A stretch of 64,000 bases of DNA from Deinococcus radiophilus (GTDB taxonomy: Bacteria > Deinococcota > Deinococci > Deinococcales > Deinococcaceae). The DNA lies in contig NZ_CP086380.1 of assembly GCF_020889625.1 (NCBI RefSeq), positions 124,001 through 188,000 of the forward strand, in the 5' to 3' direction. Positions 53,524 to 62,628 of the stretch are shown in pieces (the stretch's first letter is position 1; each line of letters starts with the position of its first letter). Position numbers and translations under genes: made by a program. The notes under the pieces were generated by a model that worked only from the letters and a program-made list of their open reading frames with translations, did not search any database and was not told the DNA's origin.

Positions 53524-54363
53524 ATGACTTTTGCCAACAATACGCGTGCCCTGATGCTGGCGGCGCTGCTGGGCGCAGGCGTCCTGAGCGCCTGTCAGGA
53601 GCAGACCACCACGACCACCGAAACCACCGCAACTACCACGGAAACGGAAACGACTGATCCCGAAACCGCTGATGTAGAAACGGATACGGCAGCAACCGAA
53701 GATACTGACGCTGACACGGCTCAGGCTGAGCTGCCTGAAGTGACTGAGCCGGGTGAAATCCCCGCTGGCTACACCCAGGTAGACCCATTGAGCCAGGAAC
53801 CAGTACGTGAATTCGATGCCCTGCCAGAACGCACCCTGCAAGACGGCACCGACTACTACGCCCTGCTGGACACCTCGCGCGGCCAGGTGCTGATTGACCT
53901 GCTGGAAGAAGAAACTCCCGTGACCGTGAACAACTTCGTGTACCTGGCCCGTAACGGCTTTTATGACGGTACCCGCTTTCACCGCGTCATTGACGGCTTC
54001 ATGGCGCAGGGCGGCGATCCCCAAAGCGTGGACGAGGCCCAGCAAGACGCCTGGGGCACCGGCGGCCCCGGCTATCAGTTCGCTGACGAGATTCGCCAGG
54101 ATCTGACCTTTACGGAACCCAACCTGTTGGCGATGGCCAACTCTGGCCCAGGCACCAACGGCTCGCAGTTTTTCATTACCTTTGGCCCCACCGAGTTTCT
54201 CAATGGCCGCCACACCATCTTCGGCAAAGTCGTTGAAGGCGGGGACAGCCAAGCTGTGCTGGACGGCCTGACCCGCACCGCGTCCAGTGACACAGGTTCT
54301 GAAGCTCCCATTGAAGGCGCGGTTCCGGACCGCCTGCTCAGCGTGCGGATTCTGACCAAGTAA
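53524..54363 (+). CDS. cyclophilin-type peptidyl-prolyl isomerase, lipoprotein
   Basis: 279 residues from the ATG at 53524. The lipobox VLSA-Cys24 ends a signal peptide, so it is probably attached to an outer envelope leaflet. Residues about 28-75 form a Thr/Glu/Asp-rich flexible linker. The cyclophilin domain (about 110-278) has [34 protein letters not shown] and [15 protein letters not shown]. The catalytic Arg in FHRV is present. It assists proline isomerisation of exported proteins. Confidence 0.92.
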   Translation: MTFANNTRALMLAALLGAGVLSACQEQTTTTTETTATTTETETTDPETADVETDTAATEDTDADTAQAELPEVTEPGEIPAGYTQVDPLSQEPVREFDALPERTLQDGTDYYALLDTSRGQVLIDLLEEETPVTVNNFVYLARNGFYDGTRFHRVIDGFMAQGGDPQSVDEAQQDAWGTGGPGYQFADEIRQDLTFTEPNLLAMANSGPGTNGSQFFITFGPTEFLNGRHTIFGKVVEGGDSQAVLDGLTRTASSDTGSEAPIEGAVPDRLLSVRILTK

Positions 54364-54377
54364 TTTCCCCACGGGAA

Positions 54378-54412
54378 AGGCGCCACTCCTCTAACGGAAA
54401 GGCGCCTTTTTT
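54378..54412 (+). terminator. terminator after the cyclophilin gene
   Basis: GGCGCC (54379-54384) pairs with GGCGCC (54401-54406), followed by TTTTTT. Confidence 0.7.
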
Positions 54413-54434
54413 GCTGCTGAATGTCTGCCCCAAC

Positions 54435-55121
54435 CTACCGTGCGCCGGGCCGCAGCCGATCTGCCGACTGGCAGGCCCGATGCTGCTCTGGCGTGCGCTC
54501 TGTTTCGGGGACCAAGCGGGCGCGTTCGCCGCGCTGAATGGTGTGCAGGTCCGTTACGGCCTGCTCCAGCTCGTCGTTGACCACCACGTAATCGAACATT
54601 TCGGTCTGGGCCATTTCCACCTCGGCGCGGGCCAGCCGTTTTTCAATGCGGTCCTGTGACTCGGTGGCGCGTTCTTCCAGTCGGCGGCGCAGCTCGGCCA
54701 GGCTGGGCGGCATGATAAAGATCATGATTGCGCCGTTTCCCAGCCGCTGACGCACCTGCTTGGCTCCTTCTACTTCAATCTCCAGAACTACGTCCTGTCC
54801 CCGTTCTAGGGCCGCCCGAATGGGGGCCAGCGGCGTGCCGTAGTGGTTGCCCACGAACTCGGCGTGCTCCAGAAATTCATCCTGGGCAATGTGTTCCTCA
54901 AAGGTCGAACGGTCTACGAACACATAGTCCACACCGTCGCGCTCACCGGGGCGGGGTGCCCGGGTGGTCCAGGAGGTCGAATAAAATACGTCCTGTTCCT
55001 TAAGCCAGTCGGCCCGCAAAGTACCCTTGCCTACCCCTGACGCTCCGGTCATCACCAGCAGCAGACCACGTGGCGGCTGGGAAGCAGGGTCCGGAACAGG
55101 ACGGGATAACTCGTCATTCAT
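54435..55121 (-). CDS. gmk: guanylate kinase
   Basis: 228 residues. The P-loop is MTGASGVGKGTL, the GMP-binding segment is STSWTTRAPRPGERDGVDYVF (residues about 47-67), and EFVGNHYGTPLAPI and DVVLEIEVEGAKQVR follow. It converts GMP to GDP with ATP. The extra 20 N-terminal and 15 C-terminal residues beyond the usual 205 look flexible. Confidence 0.95.
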   Translation of the reverse strand: MNDELSRPVPDPASQPPRGLLLVMTGASGVGKGTLRADWLKEQDVFYSTSWTTRAPRPGERDGVDYVFVDRSTFEEHIAQDEFLEHAEFVGNHYGTPLAPIRAALERGQDVVLEIEVEGAKQVRQRLGNGAIMIFIMPPSLAELRRRLEERATESQDRIEKRLARAEVEMAQTEMFDYVVVNDELEQAVTDLHTIQRGERARLVPETERTPEQHRACQSADRLRPGAR

Positions 55122-55198
55122 AGCGCCAAGGATACGCTGCCCTCCCTTGACGTACCAAGTGCGCTGCTCCTGAGCAGGCTGGCGCGGCGGCCCAACAG

Positions 55199-55229
55199 CA
55201 AAACTCCCCTCCAGATTTCGGAAGGGGAG
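55199..55229 (-). terminator. terminator after the small basic protein gene
   Basis: CTCCCCT (55229-55223, minus strand) pairs with AGGGGAG (55210-55204), followed by TTTTG on the minus strand. Confidence 0.75.
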
Positions 55230-55249
55230 CTTTGGATCAGAAGAAGCGC

Positions 55250-55687
55250 TTATTTACGGCTGCGGGTGGTTCGCCGCGGCTTGGTGCGCGATTTGCCCAG
55301 AGCCTGGCCTTTTTCAAAGCTGGCCTGCATTTTCTCCTGGGTCTGCTGGGCCAACTGCTCAAAGTCGACCAGTCCGGCTTCTACCGTTTCCTGGGTGGCC
55401 TTGATGCTGCCGCCTTTACGGCTGACGGCCAGTTCACGGTTCTGCTCTTCGAACCACTCCGCGAACTCGGGGGTGTAGTCAAACAGCATTTCTTTGGTGT
55501 CTTTTTGGTAGCTGCCCGTTTGACCACGGCGGCTGTACTCTTTGGGCATGGTAAAGCGTTCACCGGGCAAATAAATGGCTTTGAACTGTCCGGTACGTAC
55601 CGCTTCACGGAAATTGCGGACAAAGGTGTCGCTGCGCTGTGCATTGGTCAATTCCTTGACCTGTTCACTTAGTCTCTTATAACTCAT
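55250..55687 (-). CDS. small basic hypothetical protein with coiled-coil tail
   Basis: 145 residues from the ATG at 55687, with a strong GGAGGAT ribosome binding site. The first half (SDTFVRNFREAVRTGQFKAIYLPGERF) is mixed alpha/beta. Residues about 90-130 are helical and Gln/Glu-rich, and the end is very basic (KSRTKPRRTTRSRK), suggesting nucleic-acid contact. No family is recognised. It shares the strand with gmk downstream but has its own terminator. Confidence 0.72.
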   Translation of the reverse strand: MSYKRLSEQVKELTNAQRSDTFVRNFREAVRTGQFKAIYLPGERFTMPKEYSRRGQTGSYQKDTKEMLFDYTPEFAEWFEEQNRELAVSRKGGSIKATQETVEAGLVDFEQLAQQTQEKMQASFEKGQALGKSRTKPRRTTRSRK

Positions 55688-55871
55688 TGATCCTCCGGCA
55701 AGCAGTATAAGAATAGCGCTGGGCCAAGTAAAGGGACTATCGCGAACAGTGACAAGACAACTTCCATCAGAAGTGAGAATAGATCCCAGATCTATGAGTT
55801 TGCCGGTCATTGTCTTTTGTTGCGGCTACCTCATGATGTGCCTATAAGTGCTGGAACCTTATGCCTATCCG

Positions 55872-57037
55872 CTGACTACCCCTCAAAACTCCGGTAACAC
55901 TGTCTGAGACGCCAGATTCTATAGACATAAAAAGAGCTGGTTCATAAGGTGTATCTGCAATGAACCACCTGAACCAGCCGCCCCAGGATAGCCTTTTCGC
56001 AGCTCTTCGTCCTTTCTTCCGTATCGACCAGCGACGGTTCACCGTCCTGGTCGCGCTGATTCTGGCAATCATCCAGCAGCGCAGCGTGGTGCTGAACAAT
56101 CTGAAGACGGTCATCGCACTCCCAGGAAGTCAGGAAACCCGCTACCAACGTCTTTTGCGCTTCGTGCAATTTTTACTCCCAGAGGCGATGTACCTGAAGT
56201 TTGCGCTTCACATGCTGGGTACGGATGAGCTCACGCTCATCCTCGACCGGACCAACTGGAAGCTAGGCACGAAGGACGTAAATATCCTGATGCTGTCTGC
56301 GGTATGGAAGGGGTTCAGTCTTCCGCTGATGTGGCGTTTTCTCCCACACGGGGGAAGCAGCGCCCAGCACATTCGTAAGGAGCTGATGGCTGATTTTCTG
56401 CGTCATTGTCCTCACGTCCGCATTGACGGTCTGCTGGCAGACCGTGAATTCATCGGCCAGGACTGGTTTACGTTCCTGAGCGAACATGGGATTGTTCCCT
56501 GTATCCGGTTGCGGAGCGACACCAAGATGGACGGCTTACCTGTCCACGTCTTCGCTAAGAAAATGCAGGTGGGAGAAATTCGCGTCTGGCACAGCCCTAT
56601 GGTGGTGTACGGGGTCAGACTCCGTGTTCTGGCACTGAAGGTTTCGAAGACGGAGATGCTGTACCTGGCCTACCAGGGCAGAGCAGATCAGAATTTGCGG
56701 AAGTACGCACTGCGTTGGCAGTGCGAAAACCTCCACGCTGCGCTGAAAACCAGAGGCTTTGATTTGGAAGCGACCGGATTGACCCAGGCCGAGCGGGTGT
56801 CAACGCTGCTGATGGTGATCGCCATCAGCTTCATCTGGTGTCTTCAGACAGGTGCGGTTCTACTGCTTGAAGGCAGCGTGGAGACGAGGAAGGCCATGCG
56901 CCAGAAAGCGCATGGCTACGCCAGCAAAAGTTTGTTTCGATTGGGGTTGGACGAGTTGCGAGATTTGCTCAGCCACCCAAGCCCTGAAAATTGGAGCCGT
57001 CTGGCACGGCTTGTCCCACGTTTTGAGGGGTAGTCAG
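55872..57037 (+). mobile_element. IS4-family insertion sequence with 9-bp TSD
   Basis: A 1166-bp element. Perfect 18-bp terminal inverted repeats CTGACTACCCCTCAAAAC lie at 55872-55889 and inverted at 57020-57037. They are flanked by the 9-bp direct repeat GCCTATCCG (55863-55871 and 57038-57046). It carries one intact transposase gene. It sits about 24 bases before the ATG of the AIM24 gene and cuts that gene off from its native upstream sequence. Confidence 0.95.
55960..57033 (+). CDS. IS4-family DDE transposase
   Basis: 357 residues. The catalytic triad is visible: Asp in [11 protein letters not shown], Asp in LLADREFIG and Glu in [18 protein letters not shown], with the YREK-like region around the last. 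The C-terminus ends within the right inverted repeat (PRFEG). The protein is full length, so the element may be active. Confidence 0.94.
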   Translation: MNHLNQPPQDSLFAALRPFFRIDQRRFTVLVALILAIIQQRSVVLNNLKTVIALPGSQETRYQRLLRFVQFLLPEAMYLKFALHMLGTDELTLILDRTNWKLGTKDVNILMLSAVWKGFSLPLMWRFLPHGGSSAQHIRKELMADFLRHCPHVRIDGLLADREFIGQDWFTFLSEHGIVPCIRLRSDTKMDGLPVHVFAKKMQVGEIRVWHSPMVVYGVRLRVLALKVSKTEMLYLAYQGRADQNLRKYALRWQCENLHAALKTRGFDLEATGLTQAERVSTLLMVIAISFIWCLQTGAVLLLEGSVETRKAMRQKAHGYASKSLFRLGLDELRDLLSHPSPENWSRLARLVPRFEG

Positions 57038-57061
57038 GCCTATCCGGCACGTAACGGCCAT

Positions 57062-57901
57062 ATGCAATACAAATGGCAGCCCCGAACGACCCAGACCCTT
57101 CAAACTGCTGGCGCACAGTTGCGAGTGCTGGAATACCAGGCCCAGCCGCTGGAAGAACCCCTCAGTGGCTACCACCAGCCAGTGAACCGTCCCGCACCTT
57201 TCCGGCAGCTTCAGATTGACATGCAAGGGGGGCAGACGGTTCTGGAACCAGGAGCGCTGCAATGGCTCCGTGGTGATATTGACATGGAAGCCAGCGCCAC
57301 TGGCGGCGCACAGGGCGGCGGCCTGGGCGGATTGCTCCGCGGTGCCGTGACTGCGGCTGCCACTGGTGAGGGGCTGTTCAAGACGGTGTACCGGGGCGCA
57401 GGCAGCATCTACACCGAGCCGACCCGGTTGTATTACCTGCTGGGCGAATTGCAGGGCGACGATCTGATCGTAGACGACGGCGCGTTTGTGACAGCGGCGG
57501 GTCAGATCACGGTAGGCCGTCACACCAACCGGGGCCTGGCCAACATGATGGGCAGCGGCGAGGGCCGCGTGCAGCCCAGGCTGAGTGGCAGTGGAGCCTT
57601 CTGCCTGCAAAGCCCAGTCCATCCGGACGAATTCCAGACCCTGGACCTGCAAGGGGACACGCTGAAGGTGGACGGCAACTTGGTGCTGGCCTATACGGGC
57701 AGTCTGGAGATGACGGTGGAGCGCAGTGCCCGTGGCCTGCTTGGGGCGGGCAAGACGGGCGAAGGATTTATTCAAGTCTACCGGGGAACAGGTCAGATCT
57801 GGTTGGCCCCCACACTGCCCCTGGCTGCCCGTCCCAGCCTAGGAGGCAGCAGCAGTGTGGCCGCGGGTGCTGGCAGCCTGAGCGAGATTCTGGGGAACTG
57901 A
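57062..57901 (+). CDS. AIM24-family protein
   Basis: 279 residues from the ATG at 57062. The mostly-beta fold has [18 protein letters not shown], a glycine-rich loop [17 protein letters not shown], then [13 protein letters not shown] and later [18 protein letters not shown]; this duplicated pattern is typical of AIM24 (formerly TIGR00266). Function in bacteria is unknown. No good ribosome binding site is visible. Joining the sequences across the IS gives an upstream in-frame GTG (original codons [14 protein letters not shown]), so the native start may have been cut off by the IS. Confidence 0.85.
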   Translation: MQYKWQPRTTQTLQTAGAQLRVLEYQAQPLEEPLSGYHQPVNRPAPFRQLQIDMQGGQTVLEPGALQWLRGDIDMEASATGGAQGGGLGGLLRGAVTAAATGEGLFKTVYRGAGSIYTEPTRLYYLLGELQGDDLIVDDGAFVTAAGQITVGRHTNRGLANMMGSGEGRVQPRLSGSGAFCLQSPVHPDEFQTLDLQGDTLKVDGNLVLAYTGSLEMTVERSARGLLGAGKTGEGFIQVYRGTGQIWLAPTLPLAARPSLGGSSSVAAGAGSLSEILGN

Positions 57902-57917
57902 GTTTCCACCCCAATGC

Positions 57918-57959
57918 AAAAACCCGCCGCCCAGGAATGGCTCCAGGCGGCGGGTTTTT
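57918..57959. terminator. bidirectional terminator between the AIM24 gene and tkt
   Basis: CCCGCCGCC (57923-57931) pairs with GGCGGCGGG (57946-57954), with five As before and five Ts after, so it serves both convergent genes. Confidence 0.9.
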
Positions 57960-57969
57960 GGTCACGGGA

Positions 57970-59946
57970 TTAACCGAGCGTCTCTTTGACGACCTTCACC
58001 ACGTTTTCCACGCTGAAGCCCAGCTTTTCCAGCACCACTTCGCCAGGGGCACTGGCACCGAAGCGGTCCAGGGTGATCAGGCCGCCCTCAGTGCTGACCC
58101 ACTCGAACCAGGGCTGGCTGGCCGCGGCTTCAATCGCCACGCGGGGGGTTGTGCCCAGCACTTGACGCTTGTATTCGGCGCTCTGCTCACGGAACAGCTC
58201 GAAGCAGGGCATGGACACCACGCGCGCGGCCACGCCTTCACCGGCCAGCGCTTCGGCGGCGTCCAGGGCCAGCGCCACTTCCGAGCCAGTCGCCAGCAGG
58301 GTCACAGCGGCGTCCTCGGCCTCGCGGACCACGTAGGCACCCTTTTTCACGCCGTCATGGTTGGGGGCCAGCACGGTCAGGTTCTGGCGCGACAGCACCA
58401 GGGCAGTGGGGCCTTTTTTGTATTCCAGTGCCAGTGCCCAGGCGGCGGCGGTTTCGTTGGCGTCGGCGGGGCGGAAGACATGGGCCCCCGGCACCGCCCG
58501 CAGCATCGCCAGCTGCTCGATAGGCTGGTGCGTGGGGCCGTCCTCGCCCAGCCCGACCGAGTCGTGGGTCAGCACGTAGGTCACGGGCTGCATCTGCAGC
58601 GCCGAGAGGCGGAACGCGGGCTTGAGGTAGTCGCTGAACACCATGAACGTGCCCACCAGCGGGCGCAGGCCGCCGTACAGGCTCAGCCCGTTGGCGGCGG
58701 CGGCCATGCCGAACTCGCGCACACCGAAATACACGTTGCGGCCTGCGTAGTTCCCAGCCTGCATGTGGGGTTCGTCATTGATGGTGGTCTTGGTGCTGCC
58801 CGACAGGTCGGCGCTGCCGCCCATCAGCCCGGGTACGACGGGGGCCAGCGCGTTGATGACTTCGCCGCTGGCGCTGCGGGTGGCCTGCGCCTTGCTGCCC
58901 GCTTCCCAGGTGGGCAGCAGCTCCCAGAGGTTGTCCGGCAGCTCGCGCTCCAGCAGATCATCCACTTCCTGACCCAGTTCGGGGTACTGGGCGCGGTAAC
59001 GGTCCATTATTGCTTCCCACTCGGCCTGCTGCACGGCGCCGCGTTCCAGGGCGCTCATGTGCTCGGCCACTTCGGCGGGCACGGTAAAGGCGGGGTGCTC
59101 CCAGCCCAGCGCCTGCTTGGTCTCGGCCACGCCCTCAGCGCCCAGCGGCTCACCGTGGGCCTTGGGGGTGCCCGCACGCGGGCTGCCAAAGCCGATCACC
59201 GTGCGGACCTGAATCAGGGTGGGCTTGGCGGTTTCGGCCTGGGCTTGCTCGATGGCGGCGGCAATCGCCCCGACATCGGTGCCGTCTTCCACCTTCAGCA
59301 CCTGCCAGCCGTAGCCCTCGAAGCGCAATTTCATCCGCTCGGAATCGGCCTTGGCGACCATGGTGTCCAGCTGCACTTCGTTGTCGTCGTGCAGCCAGAT
59401 CAGTTTGCCCAGCGCGAGGTGTCCGGCCAGTGCCGCCGCCTCGTGGCTGATGCCTTCTTGCAGGTCGCCGTCCCCGCAAATCGCGTAGGTGTAGTTGTCG
59501 AACACGGGGAAACCTTCCCGGTTGTAGCGGGCGGCCAGGTGCGCTTCCGCCATTGCCAGGCCCACGGTCATGGCAATGCCCTGCCCCAGCGGCCCGGTGG
59601 TGGCGTCCAGCCCGTCGGTGTGGAAGAACTCCGGGTGGCCGGGTGTCTGGCTGTCCCACTGCCGGAAGTTCTTCAGCTCATCCAGCGTCATCTTGGGGTA
59701 GCCGGTCAGGTGCAGCAGGCTGTAGATCAGCATGGAGGCGTGCCCCGCCGACAGTACGAAGCGGTCGCGGCCCGGCCAGCGGTGGTTGGCGGGGTTGTGG
59801 CGCAAGAAACGTTGCCAGAGCGTATAGCCCATCGGGGCCATGCCCAGCGGCGCGCCGGGGTGGCCGGAGTTGGCCGCCTGCACCGCGTCAATGCTTAGCG
59901 TGCGGATGGTGTTGATGCTCAGTTGTTCCAGGGTGTGGTCGGACAT
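57970..59946 (-). CDS. tkt: transketolase
   Basis: 658 residues. The thiamine diphosphate motif is ICGDGDLQEGISHEAAALAGH (residues about 152-172) followed by LIWLHDDNEVQLD. Substrate histidines are in SGHPGAPLG and GPLGQGIA, and the central VLTHDSVGLGEDGPTHQPIEQL (about 460-481) and C-terminal domain are complete. It transfers C2 units in the pentose phosphate and Calvin-type sugar interconversions. A 653-residue antisense open frame is only its shadow. Confidence 0.97.
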   Translation of the reverse strand: MSDHTLEQLSINTIRTLSIDAVQAANSGHPGAPLGMAPMGYTLWQRFLRHNPANHRWPGRDRFVLSAGHASMLIYSLLHLTGYPKMTLDELKNFRQWDSQTPGHPEFFHTDGLDATTGPLGQGIAMTVGLAMAEAHLAARYNREGFPVFDNYTYAICGDGDLQEGISHEAAALAGHLALGKLIWLHDDNEVQLDTMVAKADSERMKLRFEGYGWQVLKVEDGTDVGAIAAAIEQAQAETAKPTLIQVRTVIGFGSPRAGTPKAHGEPLGAEGVAETKQALGWEHPAFTVPAEVAEHMSALERGAVQQAEWEAIMDRYRAQYPELGQEVDDLLERELPDNLWELLPTWEAGSKAQATRSASGEVINALAPVVPGLMGGSADLSGSTKTTINDEPHMQAGNYAGRNVYFGVREFGMAAAANGLSLYGGLRPLVGTFMVFSDYLKPAFRLSALQMQPVTYVLTHDSVGLGEDGPTHQPIEQLAMLRAVPGAHVFRPADANETAAAWALALEYKKGPTALVLSRQNLTVLAPNHDGVKKGAYVVREAEDAAVTLLATGSEVALALDAAEALAGEGVAARVVSMPCFELFREQSAEYKRQVLGTTPRVAIEAAASQPWFEWVSTEGGLITLDRFGASAPGEVVLEKLGFSVENVVKVVKETLG

Positions 59947-60023
59947 GCTTTGCAGTTTAGCGGCTGGCTGCCTGTCTCAGGCGCTTTGCTATACTGCCGA
60001 CCGCCCGCGAGGGCGAGAGTCAT

Positions 60024-60100
60024 GCACCCGTAGCTCAGTCGGATAGAGCGGCCCCCTCCTAAGGGGCAGGCCACAGGTTCGATTCCTGTCGGGTGCACCA
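60024..60100 (+). tRNA. tRNA-Arg (anticodon CCU)
   Basis: The acceptor stem GCACCCG pairs with CGGGTGC. The D arm is GCTC...GAGC, the anticodon arm is GCCCC-CTCCTAA-GGGGC with CCT at positions 34-36 (reads AGG), and the T arm is ACAGG-TTCGATT-CCTGT. The CCA end is encoded. Folding is fully canonical. The region downstream is accessory-like, and tRNA 3' ends are common integration sites, though I find no repeat of this end in the window. Confidence 0.97.
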
Positions 60101-60116
60101 CAGACAGACAGCATTT

Positions 60117-60142
60117 AGCCCCCGCCAGTACAAGCGGGGGCT
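60117..60142 (+). terminator. hairpin after tRNA-Arg
   Basis: A perfect 9-bp stem AGCCCCCGC/GCGGGGGCT with an 8-base loop. There is no long T run, but it is well placed to end the tRNA transcript. Confidence 0.55.
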
Positions 60143-60186
60143 GATCCTTGACACCATAGGCGTCTATATACGGCCCCTCTATACAC

Positions 60187-60226
60187 AAAAAGAAGGCCCC
60201 ACCCCGCCGCGTTGGCAGCATGGGGC
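60187..60226 (-). terminator. minus-strand terminator at the end of decayed genes
   Basis: On the minus strand GCCCCA...TGGGGC with an inner GCC/GGC stem is followed by CTTCTTTTT. It marks the end of a former minus-strand unit. Confidence 0.55.
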
Positions 60227-60229
60227 AAT

Positions 60230-60815
60230 TGGTTGATTTGGCCTATGTGGCAGGGTCGGGATGTGGCCCGTGGGTTCCTGGGGCAGCCGCTCAGTCACCA
60301 GATCGCCACTTTGCCCCACCCAGACCCGCAGCAGCCCGCCGTACTCCCAGGGGCCACCGGCTTGCCACCTTTTTTGGGAACCAGCAGCACCTGAGCGGGC
60401 GTGCTGGGTGGTTGGTCCAGTGGCGTCCCGGTGAGCGTGCCACTCCCCACACCGGAAATCAGCATGCGCCAGGGGAGGGGGTCAGTGGCAGGCCCCTGGC
60501 CGCTTGGGCGTTGCAGGTCTGCGCTGTCATCAGGATGCTGACCAGGGTAGACATAAAGGCCGGAGGGACAGCGGGTTGCTGCATGGGGGCTCTTGTTCAT
60601 CGGGGTGGCCTCATTCCGGGAATCACGAGTGGGTAGACGGTGCCGGACTGCGCGCGCCAGCCGACCCGCCACCATCAGGGGATGCCGGAGTGGGTCAAGG
60701 GGTAGCCTCCGTGATGCGCTGAAAGCCTATACGCGGGTACGTCCCGCCGCTGTAGCTCTCCAAGCGCACGTCGGCTAGGGTGACTGGCGTGCACTCGGGG
60801 CGCAGGCGGAACGGC
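60230..60815 (-). pseudogene. fragmented coding remnants, origin unclear
   Basis: Several short minus-strand pieces look protein-like but lie in different frames. One reads VPLPFRLRPECTPVTLADVR then ESYSGGTYPRIGFQRITEATP (about 60815-60692, stop TGA). A second has a signal-like MSTLVSILMTAQTCNAQA near 60573-60520. A third has LISGVGSGTLTG through VLLVPKKGGKPVAP, and continues in yet another frame as WEYGGLLRVWVGQSGDLVTE to about 60230. No single frame is open. I read this as decayed accessory genes, possibly for exported proteins; the family is not recognised. Confidence 0.5.
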
Positions 60816-60876
60816 AGCGGCACCGCTCACTATGGGTAGAGCCGCCAGAAGGCTAAGTCGGTGCATAGGCCTCCTA

Positions 60877-61943
60877 TTGATGACGTGCTAAGTCGGTAAC
60901 ACTTCAGGGTAGATACCTAGCAATTTGGCTGGGAGTTGCCGATAGCGGATTTTCGGCCATACCGTACGGAGGTAAGCCTTGAGTTGCTCCAGCGTCTCTG
61001 GGCAAAAATTGGCGAGTTGGTGGTGTTTGACATAGGCCCACACTCGTTCAATGGGGTTGAGTTCAGGGCTGTACGGTGGCAGGTACGTTAGGCTCAGTCG
61101 TTCATGTTGTGATACGAAGGCCGAAACGGCCTTCGCCTTATGGATTTTAGCGTTGTCCACCACAACAGTGATCTTCCCCTTGATGTGTCGCATCAGATGC
61201 GTCAAAAATGCGATGAAGCCCATCGCTTTGACCGACCCTTCGTGTGTCTGCTGGAAAAACTGGCCCTTAGACGTAATCCCGCCAATCACGGAGAGCTTTT
61301 TCCAATTGGTCTTGGCCAGAATCACTGGGGTCTGACCACGCGTGGCCCAGGTGTTGCCAATCACGGGCTTCATACTGATTCCGACTTCATCGGCCCAGAC
61401 GATGGTTTCACCATCATCTATCTTTTTTTTCCAGGACTGGAAGCTCTGCTTCCAGCCAAGCGTCGACCTGCTCAGCATTCTGTTCCAACGGGCGTTTTTC
61501 TGCTTTCTGCCAGGAAAAGCCCCAGCGTAACAGCAGCTTTCCGACCCAGTCGTGGTCATACCAGACACCATATCTGCATCCAATCTCGTCGCGAATACGT
61601 GCGGTAGTCCAGCGCCCGTCTGGAAAACGCTGTGGATCTGGCCCTGCCTCAATCATCGCCATGATTTCAGCCACTTGGTGATCGGTGAGAAAGGAGGGAC
61701 GTCCAGAGGAGAAAGTAGCTTCAAGGGTATCGCCATGTCGTAAGCGCTGCCGCCAGGTACGAACAGTGCTGGCGCTGACACCAAAACGCTGGGCAATCGT
61801 CTTGGAGGACAGGGTCATATCGGAGAGCATCGGAAGAGCGGCGAGTCGCCGCTCTTCCATCTGCTGACGTGTCCATCGGCTGGGCCGCCAAACCTCACTC
61901 ACGGTTTCAGTCTAACTCTGTCGTGAACTTACCGCGTTATCAA
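60877..61943 (-). mobile_element. IS630-like insertion sequence
   Basis: A 1067-bp element flanked by TA on both sides (60875-60876, 61944-61945), the usual IS630 target duplication. The imperfect inverted ends read TTGATGACGTGCTAAGT on the left and TTGATAACGCGGTAAGT on the right. It carries a transposase split over two frames. Left of it are decayed genes, right of it the small-peptide block. Confidence 0.82.
60888..61902 (-). CDS. IS630-like transposase, two overlapping frames (orfA/orfB)
   Basis: Frame A (61902 to 61414, 162 residues) has the helix-turn-helix IAQRFGVSASTVRTWRQRL and ends EKKDR. Frame B continues WKKKIDDGETIVWADEVG with Asp, then VVVDNAKIHK (Asp) and LNPIERVW (Glu), the DDE triad, to 60888. 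The frames meet at eight As (minus strand; plus-strand ts at 61423-61430). Losing one A in the transcript, or a +1 shift, fuses them. The two-frame arrangement at an A-tract suggests slippage or programmed frameshifting rather than decay, as both halves are otherwise intact. Confidence 0.85.
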
Positions 61944-61994
61944 TATCTCTCGGCATAAGAGTGGCCCTATGGCGCCGGGGATGGTAGCACCATC

Positions 61995-62017
61995 AAAAAC
62001 CCCACTGCGTGGGCGGG
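61995..62017 (-). terminator. terminator downstream of the 21-residue ORF
   Basis: On the minus strand CCCAC-GCA-GTGGG(G) is followed by TTTTTGATGG. It closes the small-peptide block toward the IS630 element. Confidence 0.65.
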
Positions 62018-62115
62018 GGGGAAAGTGTGAAAATGCGGGTGCGCTTCCCTGAAACCTATTTATTCACATTTTCAGATTCTTCAGCTCTGGGAACGCTTTT
62101 CGTCGACTTATTCAG

Positions 62116-62181
62116 CTATAAGTTCTGAGTGTAGACTTTCTTAGTGCCCGTCTGCTGCTGGGGCTTTGGCACTTTGAGCAT
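62116..62181 (-). CDS. 21-residue ORF with strong ribosome binding site
   Basis: The product is MLKVPKPQQQTGTKKVYTQNL. AGGAGGT (62197-62191) sits nine bases before the ATG, one of the best ribosome binding sites in the window. The peptide is basic and polar with no signal sequence. It lies between two terminators, downstream of the two secreted peptides. It could be a real microprotein, a leader, or the surviving start of a gene lost in rearrangement. Confidence 0.5.
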   Translation of the reverse strand: MLKVPKPQQQTGTKKVYTQNL

Positions 62182-62205
62182 AGGCGGGTTACCTCCTGAC
62201 AACAT

Positions 62206-62228
62206 GAAAAAACCCCGCGCAGCGGGGC
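62206..62228 (-). terminator. terminator after the secreted peptide pair
   Basis: On the minus strand CCCCGC-TGC-GCGGGG is followed by TTTTTT. Confidence 0.85.
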
Positions 62229-62259
62229 CAAGTACCAAACAAGAAGCAGTTGGGTCAGA

Positions 62260-62403
62260 TTACATCGGACAAGGTTTGGTAACACAGGGTTTATACATCG
62301 GCTGCAGCTGCCCGGTCGAAGCATCAGCGCCCGCAGCCAGGGCTGTCGTGGTCACGATAAGTAAAGTGGCAAGGATACGGCGGATGGTGTTTTTCACAGT
62401 CAT
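62260..62403 (-). CDS. secreted 47-residue peptide with two cysteines
   Basis: AAGGGGA precedes the ATG at 62403. A signal peptide (MTVKNTIRRILATLLIVTT, then ALAAGADA) is followed by about 22 mature residues ending YKPCVTKPCPM. The two cysteines could form a disulphide outside the cell. It is encoded 48 bases after an equally long secreted peptide and just before a strong terminator, so the two form a two-gene unit. No family is recognised; a signalling, antimicrobial or metal-binding role are all open. Confidence 0.68.
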   Translation of the reverse strand: MTVKNTIRRILATLLIVTTTALAAGADASTGQLQPMYKPCVTKPCPM

Positions 62404-62451
62404 TCCCCTTCAGTGAGATTTGCTACTTCGCCATGACAGAAAACTGCGGTC

Positions 62452-62595
62452 TTAGGGACAGACAGGATCATACTCAGTCAGGACGGGAATACATCCGCCA
62501 CACCCGCATGCACCTGCATCAGCAGTGCCACTGACACCGAGAATAGAGACAGCCAACAGAGCCACAGCACAGAAACCACGAATCGCTTTCTTCAT
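62452..62595 (-). CDS. secreted 47-residue cysteine-rich peptide
   Basis: GGGAGGGAGA directly precedes the ATG at 62595. The signal peptide MKKAIRGFCAVALLAVSILG, ending GTADA, is followed by a mature part of about 20 residues, GACGCGGCIPVLTEYDPVCP, with four cysteines. That density (CxCxxC plus a C-terminal Cys) suggests disulphides or metal binding. A strong promoter lies 34 bases upstream. It is not recognised as a known bacteriocin or pheromone. Lower GC than its surroundings hints at transfer. Confidence 0.72.
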   Translation of the reverse strand: MKKAIRGFCAVALLAVSILGVSGTADAGACGCGGCIPVLTEYDPVCP

Positions 62596-62628
62596 ATCTC
62601 TCCCTCCCCTAATTGTTAGGTTAGAGGG

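Noticed and set aside
57937..59898. 653-codon open frame antisense to transketolase
   Set aside because: Its product is Gly/His/Gln/Val-rich with no domain, and the opposite strand encodes a full, motif-complete transketolase. Long antisense frames are expected at this GC content.
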